Origin: Pontibacter chinhatensis
GTDB taxonomy: Bacteria > Bacteroidota > Bacteroidia > Cytophagales > Hymenobacteraceae
Length of the DNA: 64,000 nucleotides
NCBI RefSeq assembly: GCF_900113285.1
Contig: NZ_FOOT01000008.1
Coordinates: 1-64,000 of the forward strand
Reading direction: 5' to 3'
The translations under genes were made by a program, and so were the position numbers. Positions 26,079 to 34,897 of the stretch are shown piece after piece (the stretch's first letter is position 1; each line of letters opens with the position of its first letter). The notes beneath the pieces are model-generated. The model ran no database searches. It saw only the letters and a list, made by a program, of their open reading frames with translations, and had not been told where the DNA came from.

Positions 26079-26975
26079 CTAAATTTTATCTAATACAAAG
26101 GCAATCTGCACGATAGGCAGATATAAAAATGATCCAAACATGATACTCATGGCAGCCTTCTTAGAGCAGGTGCGCATCAGGTAGAATGTTTGGGCCAAAA
26201 ACAGTACACCGCACACAACCGCAATCATGGCGGAAGTTATCCCTGTCATCCCGAACTGCAGTGGCAGCAGACTCATCGGAATCAGCACCAGGGTATAGGT
26301 CATGATCTGTATAGCTGTTTTCAGGTTTTTACCACCAGCCATAGGCAGCATCTTAAAGCCAGCTTTCTTATAATCATCATCCAGCACCCAAGCAATTGCC
26401 CAGAAGTGCGGAAACTGCCAGAAGAACTGTATGCCGAAAAGTATAACTGCCTCAATCTCGATGGCGCCAGTTGCTGCTACCCATCCAATAAGCGGAGGCA
26501 TTGCCCCAGGTATGGCACCCACAAATACGCAAATAGGGCTAATCTGCTTAAGAGGTGTATAAATAAACCCATACAGCACCAGCGACAACAGCGACAGCGC
26601 TGCTGCGAGCGGGTTAAAGTATAAACCTAACAGTAAAGTACCAGCAGTTGCCAGAATCAGGCAAAGTACTATAGCTTCAGTTACAGATACACTTCCTGTG
26701 GGAAGCGGCCTTTTGGATGTGCGCTTCATCAATTTATCCAGATCCTTTTCTATGATCTGGTTGATGATATTTGCTGCACCGGTTACTAATATACCCCCAA
26801 GCATCACCAGGCCAATGTCAAGCCAGCTAGCATTTGGGTATCCAAGGATAAAGCCTATAGCACTTGAAAAAGCAACAGTTAAACTAAGTCTGAACTTGAG
26901 TAACTGAAAATATGCTGTTGCTTTATTCATGGTAGAATCATGCAGTAGTGTATCGGTCTTGGTCGTATACATCAT
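26079..26975 (-). CDS. ctaB: Protoheme IX farnesyltransferase (heme O synthase)
   Basis: An inner-membrane UbiA-family prenyltransferase that attaches farnesyl to heme B, giving heme O for the oxidase. At 298 residues it has eight to nine helices. The prenyl-diphosphate-binding Asp motif is seen as NQIIEKDLDKLMKRTSKRPL (about residues 75-95). The second motif region is WAIAWVLDDDYKKAGFKML. The first ATG (26975) overlaps the stop of the heme A synthase gene as ATGA; an inner ATG at 26930 (MNKATAYFQL) matches homologues better and may be the true start. Clustering with ctaA covers the full heme B to heme A route. Confidence 0.93.
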   Translation of the reverse strand: MMYTTKTDTLLHDSTMNKATAYFQLLKFRLSLTVAFSSAIGFILGYPNASWLDIGLVMLGGILVTGAANIINQIIEKDLDKLMKRTSKRPLPTGSVSVTEAIVLCLILATAGTLLLGLYFNPLAAALSLLSLVLYGFIYTPLKQISPICVFVGAIPGAMPPLIGWVAATGAIEIEAVILFGIQFFWQFPHFWAIAWVLDDDYKKAGFKMLPMAGGKNLKTAIQIMTYTLVLIPMSLLPLQFGMTGITSAMIAVVCGVLFLAQTFYLMRTCSKKAAMSIMFGSFLYLPIVQIAFVLDKI

Positions 26976-28048
26976 TTATGAACAACTACTTGCTGCATTT
27001 GTGCCTTCTTAGAGGCATAATAATAAATAATCAGAATCTGAAACTGCACCCCAAACAGCAGCGCTGCTAAAGTGAGATGCAGTGGTTGTAGCACCGGAGG
27101 AATGGCAAAGTAAGCCATAATAACACCGAATACTATCTCTGCCCCAACTAGCACAAGCATTACATGTGTCAGCTTTGTAAGCTGCCTGTTCTGTAATTTA
27201 TAGAGCTGCAGGGCCACATAGATATGCAGGGCCACCAACAGTATTGAAAAGGATCTGTGGATATAGAAGCTAACTCCTAACTGATCAACCCACGTTTCCC
27301 TGTTAGCTCCTCCCGTCATGGAGGCAATAAGATCTACTTCTTCCCTAACCTGCGTGCCGATAAGAATCTGGCCAAAGGTTAAAATAGCCAGCACCCATAG
27401 TCCCGCGCCGATTTTTGGCATGTAACTGAACTCGGCTACGATGCTGTCCTTGTTAGCACGCGTTACAGCATATTGTAACATTGCCACCAGCACCAGCGCC
27501 AATGCCATGTGAATGGTTATGGTTACGGGCAGTAAGTTTGTAGAAACTACAATAGAACCCAGCCATCCCTGAAACCCAACTAATACCAGGCTTCCTAAGG
27601 CTAAGTAAAAGACTGCTTTATCGCTCTTTAAAAAAGGGCGCGCATAAACTACAGTCAGGAAGATAAAGATGCCGATTAACACCCCAACCAACCTGTTGAT
27701 ATACTCAATCCAAGTCTTCGTGACATTAAACTCCGTCTCGATGTATTGGCTTGGATGTGAGAAAATAGCCTTGGATACTTTATCGAATCCTAGCTTCTCC
27801 AGGTAACCGGCAAGCTTTTGGTTCTTTTCTATCCGCTGCTGTTTGTATACCTCCAGGTAGTCATCAGGCAATTGGCTAACATCAGTCGGAGGAACCCAAC
27901 TGCCGAAGCACTTTGGCCAGTCTGGGCACCCCATTCCTGAACCTGTGCTTCGCACTGTTCCTCCGACTAATATTAAGAAGTAAACAGCAAATACTGTAAG
28001 TACTCCAATACTTCTAAATCTTTTGTATTTAAAAGATTTGTTAGCCAT
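26972..28048 (-). CDS. ctaA: Heme A synthase (CtaA/COX15)
   Basis: Oxidises the methyl group of heme O to the formyl group of heme A, in the inner membrane. The 358 residues contain eight helices. The extracytoplasmic loop after helix 1 carries GSGMGCPDWPKCFG, with the Cys pair seen in COX15 proteins. Heme-ligand histidines appear in TWIEYINRLVG (its Glu-Asn), TIHMALALVL, YIHRSFSILLVALHIYV and PLHLTLAALLFG. It directly follows oxidase subunit I (8-base gap) and overlaps ctaB, so expression of the oxidase and its cofactor is tied. Its presence predicts an a-type heme oxidase. Confidence 0.93.
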   Translation of the reverse strand: MANKSFKYKRFRSIGVLTVFAVYFLILVGGTVRSTGSGMGCPDWPKCFGSWVPPTDVSQLPDDYLEVYKQQRIEKNQKLAGYLEKLGFDKVSKAIFSHPSQYIETEFNVTKTWIEYINRLVGVLIGIFIFLTVVYARPFLKSDKAVFYLALGSLVLVGFQGWLGSIVVSTNLLPVTITIHMALALVLVAMLQYAVTRANKDSIVAEFSYMPKIGAGLWVLAILTFGQILIGTQVREEVDLIASMTGGANRETWVDQLGVSFYIHRSFSILLVALHIYVALQLYKLQNRQLTKLTHVMLVLVGAEIVFGVIMAYFAIPPVLQPLHLTLAALLFGVQFQILIIYYYASKKAQMQQVVVHK

Positions 28049-28056
28049 TATAAGCT

Positions 28057-29886
28057 TTATTCAAAATCTCTCTCGTTGGGCAGGTTTGAAGACTGCGTCT
28101 TTGAGAAAGGAACTGTCTGTGGAATATAATCTTCAGTTGCACCAGGCTTGCTATAGTCATATGGCCATCTGTACACTGTTGGTATCTCACCTGGCCAGTT
28201 ACCGTGACCTGGCAGAACTGGTGTAGTCCACTCCAGTGTGTTTGAGTGCCATGGGTTCTCCGTAGCTCTTCTGCCGCGGAACATGCTATACACGAAGTTG
28301 AACAGGAAGATGAACTGTGCAGCAAAGCCTAGGATGGCAGCAATACTGATAAAGGTGTTCAGGTCTGTGAAGATGTTAAAAGTCTCAAAACCTGTCCAGT
28401 TATAGTATCTTCTCGGGAATCCGGCAATACCGATGTAGTGCATTGGCATAAACACCAGGTATACCGCTATAAAGGTAAACCAGAAGTGAATGTAGCCTAA
28501 CTTCTCATCCATCATGCGTCCGAACATCTTTGGATACCAATGGTACACACCGCAGAACATACCGAACACGGCAGAAGCACCCATTACCAGGTGGAAGTGC
28601 GCTACAACGAAATACGTATCGTGCAACTGGATATCCAAGGCAGAGTTACCAAGGATAATACCTGTTAGACCGCCAGAGATAAAAAGTGATACGAAGCCAA
28701 TGGCAAAGAGCATGGCCGCCGTGAAGCGAATGTTACCTCTCCAAAGCGTGGCTAGCCAGTTAAACACCTTCACCGCAGATGGTACCGCGATGATCAGAGT
28801 CAGGAACATGAACACAGATCCGAGGAACGGGTTCATACCAGTCACGAACATGTGGTGCGCCCATACTACGAAAGAGAGTACCGTAATACCAATCAGTGAA
28901 CCGATCATGGCGCGGTAACCGAAGATAGGCTTGCGCGCGTTTGTAGCAATCACCTCAGAAGCCAGACCCATAGCAGGCATAATTACGATATATACTTCCG
29001 GGTGGCCCAGGAACCAGAACAGGTGCTGGAACAGGATAGCACTACCGCCTGTGTTAGCAAGCGCTTGTCCGGCAATGTAAATGTCGGAAAGGAAGAAGCT
29101 GGTACCGAAGCTGCGGTCGAAGATCAGCAACAGGGCAGCTGACAGAAGCACCGGGAAGGCAAGAAGGCCCACAATGGCAGTCAGGAAAAACGCCCATATT
29201 GTCAGCGGTAACTTCGTCATAGACATACCTTTGGTACGCAAGTTGATTACAGTGGTAATGTAGTTTACGCCACCCAGCAGCTGAGAAACGATGAAAAGAC
29301 CCATCGAAATCAACCACATCGTCATACCATCTCCTGAGCCTTGAATCGCTTCAGGCAGCGCACTGAGTGGAGGATATACTGTCCAACCACCACCGGCAGG
29401 TCCTGTTTCAATAAATATTGACCAGAACATGATCACACTGGCCACGAAGAAGATCCAGAAAGAGAGCATGTTCATGAAGCCAGAGGCCATGTCACGCGCT
29501 CCTACCTGCAGCGGGATAAGGAAGTTACTGAAAGTACCACTCAGGCCGGCAGTAAGTACGAAGAACACCATGATGGTGCCGTGCATCGTTACTAGCGCCA
29601 GGTAAAATTCCGGGTCTAGCTTACCATTCTGTATCCATCCACCAAGGATTGGTTCCAGAAAAGTGAAAGTAGCCTCAGGCCATCCCAGCTGCAAACGAAA
29701 CAGGATAGACAAGAAACCTCCAACAAACGCCCATAGAATACCCATGAAAAGGTACTGTTTGGCAATTGTTTTATGGTCAAGGCTAAAGATGTACTTCTCA
29801 AAAAAGTTTTGATCGTGGTGATGCTCATCATGCTCTACATGCACATGATGGGTATCCCTGGTCATCGAAATATCAGTACTCGACAT
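28057..29886 (-). CDS. ctaD: Cytochrome c oxidase subunit I
   Basis: The catalytic subunit that reduces oxygen at the heme a3-CuB centre and pumps protons. It has 609 residues and twelve core helices. HPEVYIVIMPAMGLASEVI contains the CuB His and the cross-linked Tyr. WAHHMFVTGM holds the two further CuB histidines. HFHLVMGASAVFG carries the heme a3 and heme a ligands, and LVTMHGTIMVFF the other heme a ligand. A His-rich cytoplasmic N-terminus (HHVHVEHDEHHHDQ) precedes helix 1, unusual in density but common in Bacteroidota. It is encoded after subunit II and before ctaA. Confidence 0.96.
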   Translation of the reverse strand: MSSTDISMTRDTHHVHVEHDEHHHDQNFFEKYIFSLDHKTIAKQYLFMGILWAFVGGFLSILFRLQLGWPEATFTFLEPILGGWIQNGKLDPEFYLALVTMHGTIMVFFVLTAGLSGTFSNFLIPLQVGARDMASGFMNMLSFWIFFVASVIMFWSIFIETGPAGGGWTVYPPLSALPEAIQGSGDGMTMWLISMGLFIVSQLLGGVNYITTVINLRTKGMSMTKLPLTIWAFFLTAIVGLLAFPVLLSAALLLIFDRSFGTSFFLSDIYIAGQALANTGGSAILFQHLFWFLGHPEVYIVIMPAMGLASEVIATNARKPIFGYRAMIGSLIGITVLSFVVWAHHMFVTGMNPFLGSVFMFLTLIIAVPSAVKVFNWLATLWRGNIRFTAAMLFAIGFVSLFISGGLTGIILGNSALDIQLHDTYFVVAHFHLVMGASAVFGMFCGVYHWYPKMFGRMMDEKLGYIHFWFTFIAVYLVFMPMHYIGIAGFPRRYYNWTGFETFNIFTDLNTFISIAAILGFAAQFIFLFNFVYSMFRGRRATENPWHSNTLEWTTPVLPGHGNWPGEIPTVYRWPYDYSKPGATEDYIPQTVPFSKTQSSNLPNERDFE

Positions 29887-29908
29887 ATTCTTTTAGGAAT
29901 TTTAAATG

Positions 29909-30979
29909 CTACAACTCAGTTTTAACTTCTTCAGCTGTTCCTTTCTCCGCATCAGCTACTAGCTTTTCAGAAGACTCCTGCTGGAATTTAGCCAGTACTT
30001 GTGGGTTTTGCTCCACAAAAGGCTTCTGGCTAGCCAGCCAAGCTTCGTAGTCCTCAGGCTCATCCACAACGATCACGTAGCGCATTGCAAAGTGACCACG
30101 ACCGCAGATTTCTGTACAGGCCAGCTCATACTTAAAGTCTGGGTTACCTGTCTCAGTAGCCATTTCAGCTGTAGTTTTAGTCGGTACAAACCAGAACTTA
30201 GTTGGCATACCTGGCACAGCATCCATCTTAAGACGGAAGTGCGGCATAAACACGCTGTGAATCACATCTCGAGATCTGATCTTCAGTAGCACAGGTTTGC
30301 CTTTCGGAACGTGGATTTGAAGCGGGTTGATGATATCATCATGCGAGTTCGGGTCGCTGAAGTCAACACCTAGTTCATTGGTAGCATCAATCAGGCTAGT
30401 CTTGGCTACACCAAGCTTGCCATCCTGACCTGGGTAACGAACCATCCAGTTAAACTGCTTACCCACGATTTCCACCACTACAGCGTTATCAGGGGCAGCA
30501 CTGGTAATTTTTGTCCAGGTTTGCCAGCCACCGAATACCAGCAGGGCCATCACAACAGCTGGAATCAATGTCCAAACAATCTCCAGCTTGTTGTTGTGCG
30601 GGTAATAAAAGGCGCGTTTGTTGTCTTTGTGCTGATACTTGTAAGAATAGATGAACAAAAGGATCTGGGTAATCACAAACACAACCCCGATTACTGTCAT
30701 CGTTGTCCAGAACAGGCTGTCTGTCCATTCTCCGTGCAGTGACGCCAGCGGAAGGTTCATTGTATCCCAGGCATCTACAAACGACCATGCAAATGCCGCA
30801 CCACCTACTATCAGGAAGAGTAGCAGCAGCGTCCCGTTTACACGGTTGCTAACTTTTGTTGTACCGGCTGCTCGCTCCGTTGATCCTCGGAAAATCGATG
30901 CAAGCGTTCCTATCCTGAACAGCAGGTAGAGGATAACCAGTAATAAAATAATGGATAAACCAATGGCGATCGTAATCAT
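29909..30979 (-). CDS. ctaC: Cytochrome c oxidase subunit II
   Basis: Receives electrons from cytochrome c at the binuclear CuA centre. The 356-residue protein has an N-terminal helix, two further transmembrane helices, and a periplasmic cupredoxin domain. The CuA ligands are intact: His in VIHSVFMPHF and the cluster CTEICGRGHFAM with both Cys, Glu, His and Met. There is no fused cytochrome c domain; the C-terminus is a charged, probably disordered tail (KFQQESSEKLVADAEKGT). It stands between actF and subunit I, supporting a direct act-to-oxidase electron path. Confidence 0.95.
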   Translation of the reverse strand: MITIAIGLSIILLLVILYLLFRIGTLASIFRGSTERAAGTTKVSNRVNGTLLLLFLIVGGAAFAWSFVDAWDTMNLPLASLHGEWTDSLFWTTMTVIGVVFVITQILLFIYSYKYQHKDNKRAFYYPHNNKLEIVWTLIPAVVMALLVFGGWQTWTKITSAAPDNAVVVEIVGKQFNWMVRYPGQDGKLGVAKTSLIDATNELGVDFSDPNSHDDIINPLQIHVPKGKPVLLKIRSRDVIHSVFMPHFRLKMDAVPGMPTKFWFVPTKTTAEMATETGNPDFKYELACTEICGRGHFAMRYVIVVDEPEDYEAWLASQKPFVEQNPQVLAKFQQESSEKLVADAEKGTAEEVKTEL

Positions 30980-31003
30980 TATATAACGCTTTTAGTATAG
31001 TCT

Positions 31004-32254
31004 CTAAACATGATGGTGTACACTCTCCTCCAGGAACGGGTGGTTAACCGGCACTAAAGAAGCTTTAGTGAGTCCTTTCGTGAAGGCCAGCAGGAACACG
31101 CCTAAGAACACGAGTGCTGTACCGATCTCGATGAATCCAATACCTGCATCAGTTCGTAATGTGCCTGGCATCATCATCAGGTAGAAGTCAAACCAGTGCC
31201 CGATAAGGATGGCAATTGTCACAATTTTCAACATAATCATCTGACGTTTTGCATCTCTTGTCATTAGAACAAGGAACGGGAACACAAAGTTAACAATCAG
31301 GTTCGCAAAAAAGATCCAGGCATACTGGCCATTGTTTCCGCTAAGCCTTTCGGTAAAGTAAATTACCTCTTCCGGCATGTTGGCATACCAGTACAGCAGG
31401 AACTGAGAGAACCAGATGTAGGTCCAGAAGATGGAGAAAGCGAACACAAATTTACCCAAATCGTGCAGGTGGTTCGCGTTTACCATTTTCAGGTAGCCGT
31501 TCTGCTTCAGAATGATTACGGTAAGTGTGATAGCAGCAAGGCCTGATACCCACCAGCTTGCAAATACATACCAGCCAAACATCGTAGAGAACCAGTGCGT
31601 GTCAATGGACAGTACCCAGTCCCAAGCTGCAGTTGAAGAAGTAATACCAAAGATTACCAGGAAGATAGCTGAAATACGGATACTCTTATGGTAGTAGTTT
31701 GTGCCACCGTTCAAGTCCTCATTGAAGGCCTCTTTTCTAAGCCACATAGAGAACCAAATCCACAGCGCGAAGTAAACAACCATTCTTATCAGGAAGAAGG
31801 CTGTGTTCAGGTAGCCTGACTTGCCAGCTATGATTGGGTCATAACGGTCATCATTGATATCATACAGGTAATCGTGTGTCCAGTGGAAGATATCGTGCCC
31901 TCCAAACAGGAAAACGATAAGCATTACCCCTGCACCAATTGGCAGGAAGTAGTTTAGCGCTAGCGCAACCCTTTTTATGAGCACTGACCAACCTGCATAT
32001 GCCACATACTGTACGGCCACGAAGAAGGTACCGATAAGGGCAATACCTGTGAAATAAACGTTATTTAGCCACAAGTTCACGAACAAGCGCTTTGACCATG
32101 AGGCAGGCTCATGACCAGCAGCCTCACCGTGACCTGCTCCCCCACCTGCGGCCATAAAAATGATTCCTGCTATAAGTAAAACCACACCTACAGCTATCAT
32201 TAAGAAAAACTTATTATTCGTTTTTCTGGAAATGATGAGTCTTTCTTCTGTCAT
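31004..32254 (-). CDS. actF: Alternative complex III subunit F (integral membrane)
   Basis: One of the two small quinol-side membrane subunits of alternative complex III, the quinol:electron acceptor oxidoreductase that replaces cytochrome bc1 in many Bacteroidota. The 416-residue protein has ten or so helices. The short cytoplasmic start (MTEERLIISRKTNNK) and segments such as TAAWDWVLSIDTHWFSTMFG are typical of ActF. It is related in fold to NrfD/ActC but smaller. It lies between actE and oxidase subunit II, as in known act-cox clusters. Confidence 0.9.
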   Translation of the reverse strand: MTEERLIISRKTNNKFFLMIAVGVVLLIAGIIFMAAGGGAGHGEAAGHEPASWSKRLFVNLWLNNVYFTGIALIGTFFVAVQYVAYAGWSVLIKRVALALNYFLPIGAGVMLIVFLFGGHDIFHWTHDYLYDINDDRYDPIIAGKSGYLNTAFFLIRMVVYFALWIWFSMWLRKEAFNEDLNGGTNYYHKSIRISAIFLVIFGITSSTAAWDWVLSIDTHWFSTMFGWYVFASWWVSGLAAITLTVIILKQNGYLKMVNANHLHDLGKFVFAFSIFWTYIWFSQFLLYWYANMPEEVIYFTERLSGNNGQYAWIFFANLIVNFVFPFLVLMTRDAKRQMIMLKIVTIAILIGHWFDFYLMMMPGTLRTDAGIGFIEIGTALVFLGVFLLAFTKGLTKASLVPVNHPFLEESVHHHV

Positions 32255-32279
32255 TATCCCTTTATTTTATGCCTTAGTC

Positions 32280-32933
32280 TTAGTTATTAGGAGTTCCGGT
32301 TGCAGGATTTTCGGTTCCGGTTTCGGCTGCTTCCTGAGAAGCCTCATCAGAAACGGTTGTGCCTGTTTCCCCTTTTTGTAGTTGCTGTACATACATCACG
32401 ATCTTCCAGCGCTCTTCAGGGTTTACCTGAGAACCGTGCGGTAGCATACGGCCTCTGCCATATGTGATAACATGATAAAGATGTCCGGCTGGAAGTTCAG
32501 CAACACGACCGGCAGTATAGGATGGCACACCTTTGAACTTTTGCCCTACCAGGCCTTGTCCATCTCCCTCAGCACCATGGCAAGGGGAGCAGAAGCGTGT
32601 ATACAATACCTTGCCTTCGGCGAGGTTTTCGGAAGTTGCCGCTAAGGGGTTCTTTAGCTCTACACCTGCAGTTTCGGCATTGTCCTCAGATAAGTATACG
32701 TTGTACCCTTGCTTCCCACGCGCGATGGTGCCTTTCACAGGCTCGCGCATGTTCATGCCGGCTGGGTTAAACTTATTCTCCTTAATCTGTGAATAAGGAT
32801 CCAACGGAACAGAGTGGTACATGTCCGGGGCAAATTCTAGCCCTGGATCTTGATCATTACTGCAGGAAATGAGCACTGCAGCAGAGAAAAGTATGGCGGA
32901 GGCTTTAAAGCCAGTGTTTATGAATCTTTTCAT
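32280..32933 (-). CDS. actE: Alternative complex III subunit E (monoheme cytochrome c lipoprotein)
   Basis: A periplasmic electron carrier of the complex. It starts with a signal peptide ending in a lipobox (VLISC, Cys24), so it is membrane-anchored. A single c-type heme site, CSPCH in RFCSPCHGAEGDGQGL (around residue 118), precedes an axial Met segment (GRMLPHGSQVN). Total length is 217, with a Ser/Glu/Thr-rich C-terminal tail likely disordered. It is encoded immediately before actF; its last-acting position toward cytochrome oxidase fits the family model. Confidence 0.9.
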   Translation of the reverse strand: MKRFINTGFKASAILFSAAVLISCSNDQDPGLEFAPDMYHSVPLDPYSQIKENKFNPAGMNMREPVKGTIARGKQGYNVYLSEDNAETAGVELKNPLAATSENLAEGKVLYTRFCSPCHGAEGDGQGLVGQKFKGVPSYTAGRVAELPAGHLYHVITYGRGRMLPHGSQVNPEERWKIVMYVQQLQKGETGTTVSDEASQEAAETGTENPATGTPNN

Positions 32934-33457
32934 TATTTTACTACCTCCTTCTCATTAACCTCAATAGCACCGTTAGAGCGAAGAAGGTCATTCAGAGCAG
33001 CCACATCGGTCTCCCCTTCCTTAACTTCTATTGCCATCACAAACTTGTCGTCTGTAGAGCGCTTGTCAAAAACGTTTACTTTCATTGAGGGCTTCAGCTT
33101 GGACACGATAAAGAATGTGATTACCATGCCAAAAGCACTGAAGAGTACTGTCAATTCGAACGTTACCGGGATGAACGATGGCAGTGCAATATGCGGCTTA
33201 CCGCCAATGATCATCGGCCAGTCAAAGCCCATCATCCAGATTTGCATCCACAAAGCGAAAGACATACCCGTAAGGCCTGCAAAGAAAGCCACAATCGGCA
33301 GCCTTGAGCGCTTAATGCCTAACACATCGTCAATGCCGTGCACAGGGAAGGGAGAAAATACGTCGTAAATTTTTGTACCGCCTGCGCGGATGTTTTCGAT
33401 GGCTGTCAGCAGCACATCTTCATCATCATAAATACCTAGAATAAACTTTTTATTCAT
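32933..33457 (-). CDS. actD: Alternative complex III subunit D (DUF3341)
   Basis: A 174-residue membrane subunit: a cytoplasmic alpha/beta domain at the N-terminus (FILGIYDDEDVLLTAIENI), then two transmembrane helices (about residues 60-80 and 97-118). A short cytoplasmic tail follows. It shares one base with the start of actE, and its own start overlaps the end of actC by 8 bases, so it is translationally coupled to both. It binds no known cofactor and has a structural role in the complex. Confidence 0.9.
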   Translation of the reverse strand: MNKKFILGIYDDEDVLLTAIENIRAGGTKIYDVFSPFPVHGIDDVLGIKRSRLPIVAFFAGLTGMSFALWMQIWMMGFDWPMIIGGKPHIALPSFIPVTFELTVLFSAFGMVITFFIVSKLKPSMKVNVFDKRSTDDKFVMAIEVKEGETDVAALNDLLRSNGAIEVNEKEVVK

Positions 33458-34877
33458 TGTGATGTGTATTAGAGTTCAAATCCTTGTCAGTGGCATGCAT
33501 CGTAGCGGCTTTTTTCGGGTATTTCACGTCCGAAGAAGATTTCAGGATGTGCTTCACCTCCGCCATGTTGATCACCGGGAAATACTTACAGAACAGCAGG
33601 AACAGCGTAAAGAACAGTCCGATAGTGCCCACATATACCCCAATATCGATGATAGTTGGTGAGAACATTGCCCAGGATGATGGCAGGTAGTCTCTGTGAA
33701 GCGAGGTTACGATAATCACGAAACGCTCGAACCACATACCGATGTTTACGAAGATGGAGATAATGAAGGTAGCGGTCAGGCTTCTTCTGATTTTTCTGAA
33801 CCAGAAGAGCTGAGGTGTAATTACGTTACAGGTCATCATTGACCAATAAGCCCACCAGTAAGGACCGAAAGCACGGTTGATGAAGGCATACTGCTCATAC
33901 TCTACACCTGAGTACCATGCAATGAAGAACTCAGTTGTATAGGCAATACCCACAATAGAACCTGTCAGGATAATTACCTTGTTCATGGACTCTACGTGCT
34001 CCAGTGTGATATAGTCTTCCAGGTAGAATACCTTTCTGGTGATGATCATCAGGGTGAGTACCATCGCAAAACCAGAGAAGATCGCACCAGCCACGAAGTA
34101 TGGAGGGAAGATGGTAGTGTGCCATCCCGGAATCACAGAAGTTGCAAAGTCAAACGATACAATAGTGTGTACTGAAAGTACCAGAGGAGTGGCAAGGCCA
34201 GCCAGAATCAGGGACACAGTCTCGTAGCGAGACCAGTGCTTGGCAGAACCAGTCCAGCCGAAGGATAAGAGTGCATAGGCTCTTCTGGCGATAGGACCGG
34301 TTGCTCTGTCCCGGATGGTGGCAAAATCTGGAATCAGGCCGATGTACCAGAATACAAGCGATACGGAGAAGTATGTTGAAATCGCGAATACGTCCCAGAG
34401 AAGCGGCGAGTTAAAGTTAACCCACAGTGAGCCGAACGTGTTTGGCAGCGGGAGTACCCAGTAAGCCAACCACGGGCGGCCCATGTGCAGCACAGGGAAC
34501 ATCGCGGCGCATATTACGGCGAAGATTGTCATCGCCTCAGCTGCACGGTTAATGGAAGTTCTCCACTTCTGACGGAACAGCAAAAGGATAGCTGAGATCA
34601 GTGTACCGGCGTGACCGATACCTACCCACCACACGAAATTGGTGATATCCCATGCCCAACCTACTGTTTTGTTCAAACCCCATTCACCGATACCATACCA
34701 AAGTGTGCGGTATACAGAGTAGATAAATATAGCTAAGCCAACCAGTGCAACGGCAAGGGCAGCCGCCCAACGTACGTTGGGCTTGGCCTCCACCTGTCTG
34801 CAGACATCTTCCGTGATGTCGTGGTATGTTTTACCCCCCGTTACCAGAGGCTCTCTTATCGGAGATACATGCTGCAT
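33450..34877 (-). CDS. actC: Alternative complex III subunit C (NrfD-like quinol-binding)
   Basis: An NrfD/PsrC-family polytopic subunit, 475 residues with ten helices, expected to hold the quinol-oxidation site and a proton path next to ActB. WVGIGHAGTLISAILLL (around residue 87) and the loop WYSGVEYEQYAFINRAFGPY are typical of ActC. The start ATG lies 20 bases after actB, and the stop overlaps actD. The window-wide AAGTATA heptamer is absent from this gene and the next, in contrast to most genes here. Confidence 0.93.
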   Translation of the reverse strand: MQHVSPIREPLVTGGKTYHDITEDVCRQVEAKPNVRWAAALAVALVGLAIFIYSVYRTLWYGIGEWGLNKTVGWAWDITNFVWWVGIGHAGTLISAILLLFRQKWRTSINRAAEAMTIFAVICAAMFPVLHMGRPWLAYWVLPLPNTFGSLWVNFNSPLLWDVFAISTYFSVSLVFWYIGLIPDFATIRDRATGPIARRAYALLSFGWTGSAKHWSRYETVSLILAGLATPLVLSVHTIVSFDFATSVIPGWHTTIFPPYFVAGAIFSGFAMVLTLMIITRKVFYLEDYITLEHVESMNKVIILTGSIVGIAYTTEFFIAWYSGVEYEQYAFINRAFGPYWWAYWSMMTCNVITPQLFWFRKIRRSLTATFIISIFVNIGMWFERFVIIVTSLHRDYLPSSWAMFSPTIIDIGVYVGTIGLFFTLFLLFCKYFPVINMAEVKHILKSSSDVKYPKKAATMHATDKDLNSNTHHNE

Positions 34878-34897
34878 AAAGCTCTCAGTATTTAATG